A program made the position numbers and the translations under genes. From the NCBI GenBank assembly GCA_914767715.1, contig OU612065.1, forward strand, positions 17,360,001 through 17,424,000: a DNA stretch of 64,000 nt, written 5' to 3'. The notes beneath the pieces are model-generated. The model made no database searches. It was not told where the DNA came from and saw only the letters and a program-made list of their open reading frames with translations. This document shows, piece by piece, positions 1 through 26,400 of this stretch. Source of the DNA: Membranipora membranacea. Taxonomy: Eukaryota; Bryozoa; Gymnolaemata; Cheilostomatida; Membraniporidae. Position 1 is the stretch's first letter. Every line of letters begins with the position of its first letter.

Positions 1-1162
1 AGATGACTCGATGCCGTGTCAGCTTGAAAGACTGGCAGAGATAGTCAAAGTAGAAGTGATGATGATCGATCCACTGAAAGCCACTGATGATATCACAAAA
101 TCCTTTCCTAAAACATTTGCTAGTCTTCGCTGCTTGTCATTGACTCATTACAACGACACGGACTCAATCACTTCTCAGGGCTTAGAAAGGCTTGTGGCAC
201 CCCTTGTGAACTTAGAACAACTAAATGTTGCATGGGGGGAAAATCCCCAACTACATATCAGAAAGCCACAAGTTCTGAAATTTAACTACTTTGAGTTTGT
301 GTTTTTCTTTGTACCAAGTTTGAGAGACTTAGAGATCACAATGATTGGGAAATGCAATGGATTTGATTTCTCTCGACTTTCGCCCACAGACCGATACCAC
401 AATATAGAGAGATTAGTGTTACATCAAGTAGACACTGATCTGCATCTGATTGCAGCAGTATCCATACATTTTCCCAGCTTGAAACATTTTGCTGTTGAAC
501 TTGGCAGTTATGACACCGATAAGGAACTTGACTACAGCCATAGACATAAAAATCTGGAAAGCTTGAAAGCCAACAGCCCCTACTATATGCAATGGTCAGT
601 AGAAAATCTGTCAATCATAACAGAAACATCTAGAAACCTGACTGCTTTAGACTTGGCATTGCTTTGTCACCTTATTGAAGAATACCATAATGCAGATGAT
701 TTAAGACAACTCCAAGATACTGACATCGAACTAATCTTCAATAATCTACCTGGACTAAAAATGCTGAATGTTTTTGGGCAGTTTGTAAGTCTTAAACCAT
801 TCAACAACAGTGTAGAACGAATGAAGAACCTAGAAGTGCTTGTGCTTGGGTCAATATGGTCCGATGAGGAGACAAGAGACAAGGACAGGTTTTTTTACAA
901 CCTGAAACACAACTGGACAAACATAGAGAGCATCCTGGGTGTGGAGTTTGATGCTGACTGTTATAAACATTTAGGAAATGTCTGCTATATCGGAGGTGGT
1001 GACCGAGAAATCTTGGAGGAATGGAACGAGGATATAACTAAGTTAGAATTCAGCACTGAAATACAGGCAATTCAGAAAGTTGAAATAGAACAATATTCAC
1101 CTGCATGGCAAAGAGCGGTCGGCAAAAGGTTTTTTCAGTTGCCAAGCACCTACACATTTTGA
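1..1162 (+). CDS. Leucine-rich-repeat-like protein, 3' terminal exon (partial)
   Basis: An open frame runs from the left window edge to a TGA at 1160-1162. The first in-frame ATG is at 11, but the frame is already open at base 2, so this is probably the last exon of a longer gene. The roughly 383 visible residues contain repeated leucine-rich segments of the type 'L..L.L', such as LRCLSLTHY, LVNLEQLNV, LPGLKMLNV and MKNLEVLVL, spaced like the leucine-rich repeats of F-box/LRR adaptors. No F-box is visible; if one exists it lies upstream of the window. The family is inferred from the repeat pattern only, and the exact function is unknown. No AATAAA was found close behind the stop codon. Confidence 0.6.
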   Translation, partial: DDSMPCQLERLAEIVKVEVMMIDPLKATDDITKSFPKTFASLRCLSLTHYNDTDSITSQGLERLVAPLVNLEQLNVAWGENPQLHIRKPQVLKFNYFEFVFFFVPSLRDLEITMIGKCNGFDFSRLSPTDRYHNIERLVLHQVDTDLHLIAAVSIHFPSLKHFAVELGSYDTDKELDYSHRHKNLESLKANSPYYMQWSVENLSIITETSRNLTALDLALLCHLIEEYHNADDLRQLQDTDIELIFNNLPGLKMLNVFGQFVSLKPFNNSVERMKNLEVLVLGSIWSDEETRDKDRFFYNLKHNWTNIESILGVEFDADCYKHLGNVCYIGGGDREILEEWNEDITKLEFSTEIQAIQKVEIEQYSPAWQRAVGKRFFQLPSTYTF

Positions 1163-1632
1163 TTTCTTTCGAGCAGCTTTACTTTCATAACCATGCATTG
1201 ATTTGTTGAAAACAAAACTGATTATTTTGGAATGAAAATTACTTTGATTCTTTACAACAATAATTACTTGAAACTTGTTTTATCTGCTCTACTTGTTTTA
1301 GAAGATCTGCAATATCGACTACAGTGTTAATTTTTAATGTCCCAAACTCCCTGATTTCTCTGACCATCGGGTAGGGAGCATGAGTCTGGGGGACTCAGAC
1401 TATGACTCGTTGACCAATAAGGCATAAGAAGAGAACTTCCTCTTATATTATGTGCTACTAAAGTTCAAAACAAACTAAACTGAAATTGACTCATCTTCCA
1501 TAAAAGCAGCATTATAAAGGGCACCCGCAAGTTTATACTTCAGGTCGTGATCAGGAGGTGCATTGAGACCATTTTTAATGAGGATTGTGGAGTTGTCTTG
1601 AAACAAGCTGGCTGTATGGCCAAAGGACTTAC

Positions 1633-1648
1633 ATATATATATATATAT
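1633..1648. repeat. (AT)n microsatellite
   Basis: About eight uninterrupted AT dinucleotides in the intergenic region after the LRR-like gene. Confidence 0.9.
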
Positions 1649-2182
1649 TATCTATATCTAATACATTTATCGCCAATGTTTTTACGTTAATGGTTCTTCT
1701 CAATGTAGTAGGTGGTCATTGAATCTGCTTGCAGTTTTATGATTGATGATCGAGTGGTTTTGTGAGCAAACGCCAGTCTCTTTTTGGAAACCAGTGATGT
1801 GTGGTAACAAAAATCTGAGATATAAAGAGTAGGATTAAGCTATTCAGAGCCTGTTATACAAGTAAAATAATTGCATAGTAGCGATAATGGTAAAATTCTT
1901 AGTGATGCCGTAAGACCTCAGTAGGTGACGAATTAAAAGGCGTTCGTTGAACATCGGCCACTCATTTTTGATGAGGGAAGATGGAGTTGGTGATAGTTTA
2001 TGCGCATAAACTGTGTCGGGATAGCTGGTAGAAGTTTTTCATTTTCAACCACTTTCCCGATTGTTGAGGCTTGTGACATTTGATGTGGATAGGTTGCAAT
2101 ACGTGTGGATATAAATACCATAAATGAGATAACAGTAAAATTAATAAATTGGAAACAAAAATTGTTTAGCAGAATATGGCAG

Positions 2183-2210
2183 CAGGAAGAATGGAATTCC
2201 ATTCTCCCTG
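2183..2210. repeat. 28-bp palindrome of the CAGGGAG/CTCCCTG family
   Basis: The arms CAGGAAGAATGGAA and TTCCATTCTCCCTG are inverted copies with a single mismatch and no spacer. A related palindrome with the same GAATGGAATTC core lies at 41742-41764. It is probably a short dispersed element or the fused ends of one. Confidence 0.7.
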
Positions 2211-3534
2211 ATGGCAGAGGGTGATAGGAGTCTCTACTCAATCAATAGACCCGCGCCTTACCCAATTAACTATCGCCACCCTCCAGCATAAGAATAATAG
2301 TCAGTGTTTTTCTGAACTGAGCCGAATCAACGCCATGATTATAATGCGGTATACAGTCTAAGTATTTTAAAAATCAAATCATAAAGAAATAACTATGTCT
2401 GTAAAATATCGATGTACTGGTTTGCATCTCCAACTCATGATGAAAAATATACTATTAAGTATTAAATTAAATATACAACCGCCACATAACCTGGTAGGTA
2501 ATAATTACATGACTGTGTATTACTTTGTGGTACTTACACATTTCTAAACTCAAAATTGGTCTAAATTACATCAAAGAACTTTAACAGGGTTGTTGAGACA
2601 GTAAAAGTTGTAAGTAGGATCTTGTTATGTAGTATTTTTGTATATGAATCCGTCTATATAATAATTGCTAGAAAAATATATGAACAATGTTACCCAGACA
2701 TCTGGCAGGCAGTGGGTCAGTCTGTGTCTAATGGGTTTGAGCTGTGGGCAGTCTACTTAGGTGTCAAACTAGTGATGACAGTAGGAACTGTAGCAACAGT
2801 ACCAACAGTAGCAAGAGAGCATACACAGCCTATACTACAATGATTTGAACCGTAGATCCCCTGGGTTCATAGTCCAGAAGGAATGCAAAGACTAACGAAT
2901 GAATTTATAATAGTGCGTTATTTAGGATACTGTGACTTTCATAAACTGTCAAAATCCTAGATTTTCTTAATTTGAAGTTGTGTTCTCATGTATCCCTAAG
3001 GGCCATGATCTGACTATTGATGCTCAATCACAAGCGTAAATATGATATCTTATCAGATGGCAAGTATTCCACAAATGAAGATGATATAGTGATGATAACT
3101 GGGTAACATAGAAAGATAGACAGTCTGACTCGTGCTTTAATAAAAAAGGGTGATTCAGAATGGGTGAATACTTCTGGAAATACTGTAATATGGGATGAAG
3201 CAACAAGTTCATGATTCTTTTAGCTTCTGCCTAGGTGGCCATGTAGGAATGTCGTTAACTGGCAGGTACCACAATATGACTATGACTTGTCTTAATTGCA
3301 ATATTAATGGAATTTTATTTGGTTTAACTTTGTTTGTGGCCCTATTACCCTCTGTGATCAGCCTATTTAAATTACTTAATAGTTAATTGTGCTCCGTGTA
3401 TCTCTTAGAATCACAAGTTAGGACAACAGCAGTTTTCTAAGATCTCTAATTCTTCCTGCAATCTCTGAAGTCTACAGCTAAGATCGGATCTCTCAATCCC
3501 TCATGTTCTAGGTATCCATTTGGTGCCGTTTAAT

Positions 3535-3636
3535 CCAAATGCCTGCATCCCTGTTGCTCCCTTCCACTGGTCACGCGCAGGCAAAGCCTGCGGCGTGACC
3601 AGTGGATCGGGAGCGACTCGGAATGCAGGCAAATGG
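3535..3636. repeat. Long fold-back (inverted repeat) element
   Basis: The left arm (3535-3582, starting CCAAATGCCTGCATCCC) and the right arm (3586-3636, ending GAATGCAGGCAAATGG) are imperfect inverted copies of about 48-51 bases. They are separated by only AAA. The inner stem, around ACTGGTCACG and CGTGACCAGT, is nearly perfect. The element is much richer in GC than its surroundings. This looks like a fold-back or MITE-type insertion. No transposase is nearby and no target duplication could be fixed. Confidence 0.75.
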
Positions 3637-4203
3637 ACCAAACTTGGTCTACTTATTACCTTGGGCAATAAATATTGGTAACATAGAGCCACCACTCAAC
3701 TCGTAATATCACATTCAGTCTGTTTATCTTTCAATGTTCGTAATGGCTTATTATACATTATGTGTGATTACTCATAACCACTACATATGGTTTTCATTAA
3801 TTCAGTGCAACAACTGGTTGCCATTTCAACGGGTTTTCATATTTGAGGGTACGTCCACAGCCTTTGGGTTTTTGATATTGAAATGCGACATGATTTCATT
3901 TGCAGATCTTTGAGCATGGACTTGAAAGTTATCCTCTCGAGAAACATGAAAGGACAACTACTAGTTGAAATATTTCCTTGTATTTCATTAGGGTGGGACG
4001 GTCCCTGATTCCATAGTTACGCTAGTTTCAAACTCAAAATGTGCCAGGATAGCTGCTAGCAGAACTAAATTATTTGAATTGAAATACTACTACCAGCAAT
4101 TCCGGCAAAGATTTAGCACTTAAAGTATAGTAAAGTTACATATAATTAGTAGAAAGAAGCCGTTGATTTTTACTCAAAATGTTTTGAAAGCTTTTTCAAT
4201 TGT

Positions 4204-4719
4204 ATGCTTGATGTTATCAAATGCATGTCAATTAGATCGCGTGGTTATGGTTGTTGGCGGATGGATCGGATTTTGGATATGATTGGCCAACCATATCCGC
4301 ATAAAAAATTTTTGTTGTGTAACTTTGGTGTTTATATTTCGTATTTTATGTTCCAGTTCAACCATATTCACATTTTTTCTTGTGAAATTTCTGCAGCTAG
4401 CAACCAGAAAAAAAATACTAAGTATACCAGTATTCTAATGATAGCATATATGACAACAGTTTCAAAAACTTTGATATGTTACTATATAGCCAAGGTGTTG
4501 GCTCGGCCGACAATTGGCGGTAACCAGCAACGTACATACTCAATAGAAAAAAAAAAAGTATTTGGTCGTAGGTTGTTGATAATAAAAATTATCTTGAATT
4601 TTTCTCTTATCACTCCCTGCTGTATTGACGGGACCCACCAGAGGTCTTTTGTCCAAGCCGTTCGTTCATTGCTTAAACCAAGAATTACTCCTTGCTTATA
4701 CAAGCTTTACATCTTCTAA
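4204..4719 (+). other. Orphan 171-codon ORF, coding status uncertain
   Basis: An ATG-started frame of 171 codons lies about 1 kb upstream of the FGF receptor. It is longer than expected by chance for sequence of this AT content. The product is basic, rich in I, Y and K, with a hydrophobic aromatic stretch near residues 42-57 and several cysteines. I recognise no domain. It crosses an A-rich run encoding lysines, which is unusual for a conserved protein. It could be a lineage-specific gene, a decayed mobile-element ORF or a chance frame. No splice context or poly(A) signal clearly supports it. Confidence 0.2.
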
Positions 4720-4858
4720 GTGATCAATCGGGGAATAATTCGCCTATTTTTAAGACGAAATGAGCATGGTTATTGAGCGAAATGGTGATGTGGTTTTGTT
4801 AAAAAAACCCTCACAGATTCTAATAGAAGCTATTATAGTTATTGCAGTTATTAAAGTA

Positions 4859-4903
4859 GGGAGGGTGGGACCCGAGACGGTGGGAGCAGGGAGGGTGGGA
4901 GGG
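4859..4903 (+). promoter_or_regulatory. G-rich run, potential G-quadruplex
   Basis: Runs of GGG separated by one to three bases occur at 4882-4903 (GGGAGCAGGGAGGG followed by TGGGAGGG), with another GGG-A-GGG-T-GGG cluster at 4859-4869. Five closely spaced G-runs satisfy the usual quadruplex rule. It lies about 840 bp upstream of the FGF receptor ATG, so a promoter role is possible but only inferred. Confidence 0.5.
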
Positions 4904-5743
4904 ACCTGATTCAAGTTACAATATGTTCAGTATGCAGGAGTTGTCTTCTCAGAGTATGATCTTGTGGGAGGAGCTTAGCATGAATAGCATTGTCATTACT
5001 AAGGTTTAGATGGGTTGTATTGTGGATTATCAAGGCTTTTATCAGCATAACATCATTTCAACAGAAGTCAGCATCAACAAACATTGCTAGGACCTTTTGG
5101 GAAACTGTTGCTTACATTTTTTGGGTCTCAGCTTCATCTAACCAAGGAGTTGAACTCCTTGATCTAACTTTGTTCAACTGAAAACCTCTAATAGTAGACT
5201 GGACATATTTCTCTCTGGGTGGTCTTGTCAAATTGAATGTCAACAACCAGCAAAATCCATAAAAGCTAAGGATTAAATTTGCTTGGGTCGCTAATTACTT
5301 CAAAAAGTGATTTGTTCTGGATACTCACTACTCTATACTCTGGATAGATAACTGTTTGGATAATTTCTCCCGCTACATATATAAAAATATTTGCAAGTTT
5401 GTAAGGTAAGTTGACAAACTAATACTTGCAATATAAATTTTTATCGAAGCCAAACGGGGCTGTAAGTGAGCGATATGGTTGCTTCCAACTCGCAGAGCTC
5501 TCATGTCAACTGTTAACGTATCAATGTCTTTTGTATGGAAACATACTGTGCTAATTCACTCAGAATCTATAACATTTCTGAGGATCCATTATATTTTGCA
5601 GATTTGTAAGGATAATTGCAAGAGATTGATAACTTGACTCAGTTGTCTAGGAAGCTAAGTTTACCTTTAGCAGAACCACTTATCTTTCTTTGGATTAAGC
5701 TCACTATGCTGATCTAATCACGCTGAAACGGGACTGACTTAAC

Positions 5744-19526
<13,783 letters not shown>

Positions 19527-20492
19527 AATGCTTCTGCTGCCGCTGCAGAACTCAGCTAAATTTTCCAAAGATGAAAAGTCTCTTGTTTGCTGCATTGTTA
19601 TAGTCTGACAAAGCGGTAACCACTTATAGTTTGAATCTGTGAATCAACTTACACCAACCTACCACATCGTTATGTGATCTAACCCCTAACCTACAGAGAT
19701 ATATCAGCAGTGATCACTTGTTGTGCTGTCAATGCAGATATCGCGAATAATGCACAAGAGAATGAATATATTATCTCAGCATTTCTGCATTTACTAGTAG
19801 TTGTAGTAGGGTAAGGTAATTTATAATCAAAATATGCACCATATTACTCAAACCTGAATATAGTAAATGATATTTTCATATTTCCACTCTCGATGGCATT
19901 TGGATTTCTCCTCCTTTTTTCAAAGCTGCTATGAGCTTTTTTGTTTTTTCAGTTACCTTTTTTTTAATCCTCTATGGATTCTTCTTATAAAATTATTTGT
20001 CTGTTCATTTGGTGCTTCTGCGTTTAATCTGATGTTTTTTTCTAGTAATCCTAGGGCGTTCAAACGTTGTAGGTTAGCTATAGGTTCAGTATAAGGAGCA
20101 ACGGCTTGTTGGCGATGGAATGAGGAAAATTATAACAAGCATTGATACTGAGCAATTTTTCAACAATGCATTTCTACTGGATGAACAACGGTGACAATTG
20201 AAACACAGGGATCGTGTTGCTTTTCCTAGTCGTTTAATGCAATCATACATGTATCGCATAATTATCTATTATATTATCCATTTATTCTGAGCAAGTACAT
20301 AAAAGTATTATGTATCATATATATGGCCAAAAGATATCTTTCCTCGTATTTTTTCTGTACATAGTGTTCATACTCATATTAGGGCGCGAGGGTCTTCCCC
20401 ACGCTCTACCCATTTTTCTGTGTACAGTATGGTAGATTTTGCCTTTATTTTTCAGATCATAGTATCTATGATAGCCCAGTTTTTCCACAATC

Positions 20493-20498
20493 AATAAA
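20493..20498 (+). terminator. Candidate FGFR poly(A) signal AATAAA
   Basis: A canonical AATAAA lies about 970 bp downstream of the receptor stop codon, followed by U-rich sequence. No other annotated gene in this region would use it. The implied 3' UTR is about 1 kb. Confidence 0.5.
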
Positions 20499-23400
20499 AA
20501 TTCTGAAAATCACAACGCCACTTTTTTTCGCAATGAACAGACAACTGCTGACAACACATGTATAAGAATAGTCACCACAAGCGACTCATGAGAAATACGC
20601 CTCTCTTTCAATTGTCCTTACTTTCCGGGTACCAGTGTTGTCGAAAAACATCAGGATCCAATCATAATATACAGTGATGAGTAACCGGCAGCTATATTTA
20701 GCATATACGCATGATGTGTATCCGCTGTCTGAATATAATTACACATAGCGTAAGCCTTCAATCGGCATCAAATTAGCATCTATGATTGAACTTAGATGTA
20801 CATAATATAGTGAGCACAATGTGTATGGTTTCCTCAGTAGGAAAGTTTTGTTGCCAAAACACTTATATTATGTGAAAGTTTTCATCCTTTTAACCAAAGG
20901 CAGGTTCAGAGGTCATGCAGTGTGTTTGTTCTCTTGTTCAAAGACCTCAACAGAATAATCCCATCTGGTGATAGATAATATAAGTGTTGAGTGTGATGGA
21001 GAGTATCTGCCATCTGACACCTGAACCGTTTTATTCCATTTACGAGATAGATCACTGACTTGCCAAAAGAATTTTTTGAAAAGTCCACATATAACCTGTC
21101 TCTTGATCAAATCTTTACTTTCCAGGGTTGTATTTCTCAATTCTTATCGCAACATCACCACACATCATCACAGTGATTGTAGAAGTCAACAAATCGCGCC
21201 AATGTTGTAAGCCAATTCCACAAACAGTTATAAGAAGCCCATCGCTATCACTCTTAGCCTCAGAGCCTTGTTGTTAGCTGCTATCGAATGGAGCAAGCAA
21301 ACGCTCAGTCCTGTTATCACACGGTTCAGTCAAAGATCATACCATAACATGCGCTGGACGCTGGCATAAGTCAAATCTTTGTTGTCGCGCAAAGTCCTGA
21401 TTGTTTCTGATAAGCTATCGTGGACTCTCTAATCCCGCGCACTGAGATTTTAGTTTGAGGTTTTGCCAGGCATTTGGCATGCCAAATAGATACGGAGATT
21501 GTTTGCTCAAACAACCGAACATGATGTTACCATAGTAAATAACATCATGCCTCATGCACGGGTAGTAAATTAGAAGACTCTTGGTTTGCAAAAATTTTTG
21601 CATTTTTTAGAGGGACTTTCCAAGAAAAGTTTCCTTGTTAGAGGGAAAACATTGGCGCTAAATCTCAGCAACGTTGGCTTGGTGACTGTGAGAACAGATG
21701 GTTTAGGATATGCTTAGTATACTTGATTTGATTCAAAACCGTTGAAAACCGTTTGGCAGTTTTGGTTCAGCAGTAGTTCATTGACAATAATTATCTCTGA
21801 AGTATTTGCACTACTTCTGATTGCACCAGCTGTATAGCTGCCTGTGTTTTTGGAGGGAAACTGACTAAGTGATATCAGAAGAGTTTGAAGTCAGACAAAC
21901 CATCAAACCTCATAAAACTTTGGTTATCACATCACTTCGCTGTCATTACCCTGGCATGTTGTGAACCTCAAAATCCAGGGCCGGCTACTGTGAAACAATT
22001 AGGTATGGGTAACTGATTCTCAGTAGATATCAAAACCAAACAACAAAGACAAGAACAGTCATGTTATGACCTTTCAGGCTGCAAGCCTATATTTTAATTA
22101 CGGAGTTAAAAGTGGAAGAATAGTTCTGAGCCCTGGGACTTTTTGGTTTTAAGTGGAGGACACCCGTTTAGGTCAGCACTGGAGATGCTCTCAAGTGCTT
22201 TTCATCTTGATTCATCCCAATTTGTGGCTGCTCAGCATCATACAAACTGACTTTCTAAGAGGTTGGACCTCCTAAAATATACATCAACCACGCTAGTTGT
22301 GATTCAGGTGTTTTGAAAACAACCAAACAAAAAACCAAAGACAGCATATCGTATCGGCAACATCTATCCCAAGTATTTATAATCTTTGTCTATCCTATGA
22401 GCCAACATATTAGCTAATTCGCCATCTAATAAAACAAGTCATCAGCCCCATCCCACTACAGTGTTTGTTGTTTGTCTTTTTAGTCAGCAATAATGGGCAA
22501 GGCAAGTGCTTTTCATATTAGCTGACATTTTAATTTTTTAATTTTTTATATTTGGCAAGGTATGGCAGGGTCATTCATTGGTTGAGGGAACAGGAAAAAA
22601 AACGACTGAAGAAGATAACATTATAATTATAAATGTACACAGGTATTTTATTCTTTTTGCCCTTTCAGTTTCCTGTCGAAACTAAGGGGGCATTTATTCA
22701 ATACTCGGGCCATCTATGATGAACAGGAACCGTCACAGCGGGAGACTTAATTCAAAAATCACAACACCTTGTTTGTGATTTACTAAGCTGGAGACGGATG
22801 CTTCCTAAAGTTTAGCTCTCGTTTATTTTGTTCAGCACTGTTTTATGTTTACAAATTCAATTAGGTGTAAGCTACTCTTCTGGCATACAAGGGCCAAATA
22901 CAGATGTGACTGATTAAGCACAAAGAAGAGCCGACCACCACCATTAGGGATGTCAGTACATTAAGACAGACAATGTCATCAGGGTCAGGTAATTCTCTGA
23001 TGCTGCCGGCGACTCATATGGCGGCCACACTCCGCATACGTTAATGAACTCGCTGACAGTTAGACATGAAACATGCTGCTCTGTTGGATGTTTTTATACA
23101 CGTGCCTGTGTTTCAGGGCTTAACTTCATTAGAGTGCTAATTTTCTCATAAATCTGCTGGTTTGTTGTAATAATACAACTGCCCCTGGGAGGTGTGCAAC
23201 GTGAAGTTAACATGCTGACCAATCCAGATCATAACTATTCAAAATATTGTAAAAGTGGAAATGTTGTAATAATATGCAATATTGTGTTGGTTATGGCACG
23301 TATTCATTGCATTACAACAAATAGCTGTGTATTTGTGGTTAGGGCGGCAGCACCCCTGGGCTATGTGAAAGTCTTGGCTTGATTTCAAACCGTTATCTTT

Positions 23401-26400
23401 GCTCAAACATGAGCGCTAGAAAATTACGAAGATTCATCATTTTGCATTGCTCCAAGCACCGGTGCCGCAAGGGTAATCGGTATGCTTTTGTTTCGAGAAG
23501 ACTCATTTCCTACACTTTTGAAGATTGCGACCTTAGCTTAAATTGGGTACAGGCAGTGATTCCGCTTGTAAACGGGATTTGTTAACTAATGGATGCCTTG
23601 TGATCATTACATCATTGTGTACAGCACTAATAAATGACAGCGCTTGTTTTAATAAACCTCCACGATTCTCGTGATAAACACTGTCATGATGTTACGGTTT
23701 AGACGGCATGCCGGAAGCCCAGGTTTGATTAGGAATAATTTGACATAACCCCAAACTAATTCGAAATATAGGATTTCATTCATTATCTCATGCTAATGGT
23801 TACGCTTTCAATTTTCGTGATTTCTTGAGTGCAAAGTGTGCCAATTTTAAGTTCTGGCTTTCTCTCATAAAGGAAGCAAGTGTTCCTGTTATATATGCAT
23901 GTTATGTATACAATATTCAAATTTATACAATCCGTTCTGCAGTCTTTGTGTTACGTGAAAGGACGACGCAGCTTGTCTGCAGATGCATCTACTGTTTACA
24001 AACAATTTGGAACAGTTACAGAAACACAGAAAGTCAAATAGTGGAGGTGGTATGTGCAGATGGGTAAATGCTCAAGTACATCAACATATCGATTACCTGC
24101 CTCCATCACAATAATATATACAAATACCAAACTTGATAATTCAATATTCTATACATGATGATGTCCTGCACATTTTTCACCGGATCTCAATAACTTATGG
24201 TTACTTGTTGTGTAGCATAATCATTTCCGGAATCTGGAGATTTGTTTATGGAATGCAGATCTGCACTGAATTCTCTGTTAACAGCAGTTTCACTGGCCAT
24301 TGGCCTATGGTACAGTACAGTGCAGGTATCTGATGAATCACATTCACAAGCTGCCTTGACCGGGGTGGAAGAGTCACCCACTCTCAACAACCTTACTACC
24401 ACCCCTACCCTATTATATCTGCTACGACAATGTATTGTAATGAAAAATATTGAGTTTAGGTTTGGCGAACTGAAGGTCTGAAACATGTTTTGTCTATGGT
24501 CTGAACCCTAACCGTTTACAGTTTTGTGAAAAGTAACATGTAAAAAGATACATTTTGTCACTGGCGAGACCTTCAATTTTTAGGCACCACTGTGACATTG
24601 CTATGACCCAACTTCAAAATTACAGTGCCGGTACATGGTTCAAACTTGTGATGTCCTGTTGTACCATTTTGTATCACGTACCACTGGAACATCAAACAGT
24701 CAGGGTCAGTTATATGCGTGACTCACTGCAAATGTAAATTGCAGAGACAGGGATTCTATATTTGTGTCCGGTATATCACACCCAATGGATGTTGACACTG
24801 CTAGTTGTATTGAACATGGTGAAATCAACTATTATTGTACCAGTTGAGAAGTTGCATCATCACATACCAGTAAATAACTAGCTAAAAAGCCACAGAACAG
24901 TCTGAATCAACTTGATGACTAAGAGGAAAAAACTGTGTTTGCACTCGTAAATAATTTTCAGTCCATGAGTGACTAATGGGGAGGTTTAGATTACTGCGTC
25001 ATTACAATAACTCTGGAATGATTTTGCTGACTATATGAAAGCAGAGATGTGCCCTACTGTAGGATGAGAGGTTGTTTTCCCCAGCATCTCTTGTTTACAA
25101 TGCACCCGTTCACATGGTCTACACAGGGGCCCATTTAGTGCATACAGAGCAGATCCATTGTTCATCAATATGCAGGCTGCGAAATAAGTGAGCGCACAAT
25201 AAAATCATTTTATGATCCCCTAAGAAAAAAACAGTTAAAAGCTCTGTTAATGGACAAACAAGCCGAGATTGTGTTTTTAGAAAATCACATCACAGATATC
25301 ATTTGTTTATGTCGCTAGGAGGAATAGAGAGGTCCCAGGGACCTAATAATCCCTCTATTGTTTCTAAGACTCTCAAAGTTAGGGGCGCGAATTCTAAACT
25401 GAAGCATACTCTCAGTCTCAGGTGTTTGGCTTTTCATCTTCTGGAATTAGTAAAAACAACAGTTCTTAAAGACTGAGATTGCTCATTGTTTTTATTCAGC
25501 TGTTAAAATGACAACTTCCCAGAGCATTTTAATCTGCAAACATAAGCAATCTCACAGTAGAGATGGGACAGATAAGAAATATAAAAGCTGCTCTTAATTC
25601 CGTTTGTAGACGAATGTTATGACATGCTTATCAAAAAGGCCCGCAGCTGAAAAAGTCACTATTGTGTCAAAAGATGACAACTAGGATTGGCAGTTGTCAC
25701 CTAACCATAGTTACCAAATTCATTTTGCACATCTACAGTTGTTTCATGTTTTATATTTACAGTTTTGCTCAAGTTCTAGTAGATGGGAAAATCCTGCAAA
25801 CTCAAGTGTTTTTTCGAGGGGTCATAATTTTGGCAGCATGTCAGGTCAGAAGGCTTGATGCCATATTTGTTGTTAGGTTGTTGGTGTAATCCGAGTCTAA
25901 ATTTAGCTAGCCACTACACTATGTTTTTCTATAATTTGTGTTCTTACTCCATTATTCAATGATGTCAAGAAGTTTGTGATCGAGCTCTCATGAAACCTGA
26001 AGAAGCTTGTATTATCATGTGGCTAGCGTCAACAGCGGAACGGTGATTTAAATGTTGAAATATGACGATTGAATGTGGTGACATTATTCATGTAGTCTCA
26101 AGCCTTTTCATGCTGCACGGGATTACTGGATCATCTTTCAACGATTACTTTTGTAAGGCTGTCATAATGGTTCTCAATAGTAAAAAGAAGCCACTGGCAC
26201 CTTTAATAAACTGCCAACCGTGTAATAGCATTAAAAACTTAATACATAAACCTGAGTAGAAAATGATAAAAATTTAGAGAATAGCTTAGCCTCTGGGTAA
26301 GCTTCTTCACGTTTCTCAACGGTTTCAAGTTGATACATTGACCATTGATAGTTTCCGAACTGGACATTGTTTTGAGATCCAAAGGCTAAGGAGTAAGTGC

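Larger units (their letters stand above)
1163..5743. other. Intergenic region upstream of the FGF receptor
   Basis: About 4.6 kb separates the LRR-like gene from the receptor start codon. It holds an (AT)n run at 1633-1648, CTCCCTG-type repeat copies near 1341 and 2183, a long fold-back at 3535-3636, an orphan 171-codon ORF at 4204-4719 and a G-rich run at 4859-4903. A TATA-like stretch (catatataaaaatatt) lies near 5376-5390, some 360 bp before the ATG; no transcription start can be assigned. No other gene is supported. Confidence 0.6.

Noticed and set aside
2847-2870. Partial resemblance to miR-100/miR-10 (GTAGATCC)
   Set aside because: It lacks a matching nucleotide in the seed region, and the flanks do not form a precursor-length hairpin.
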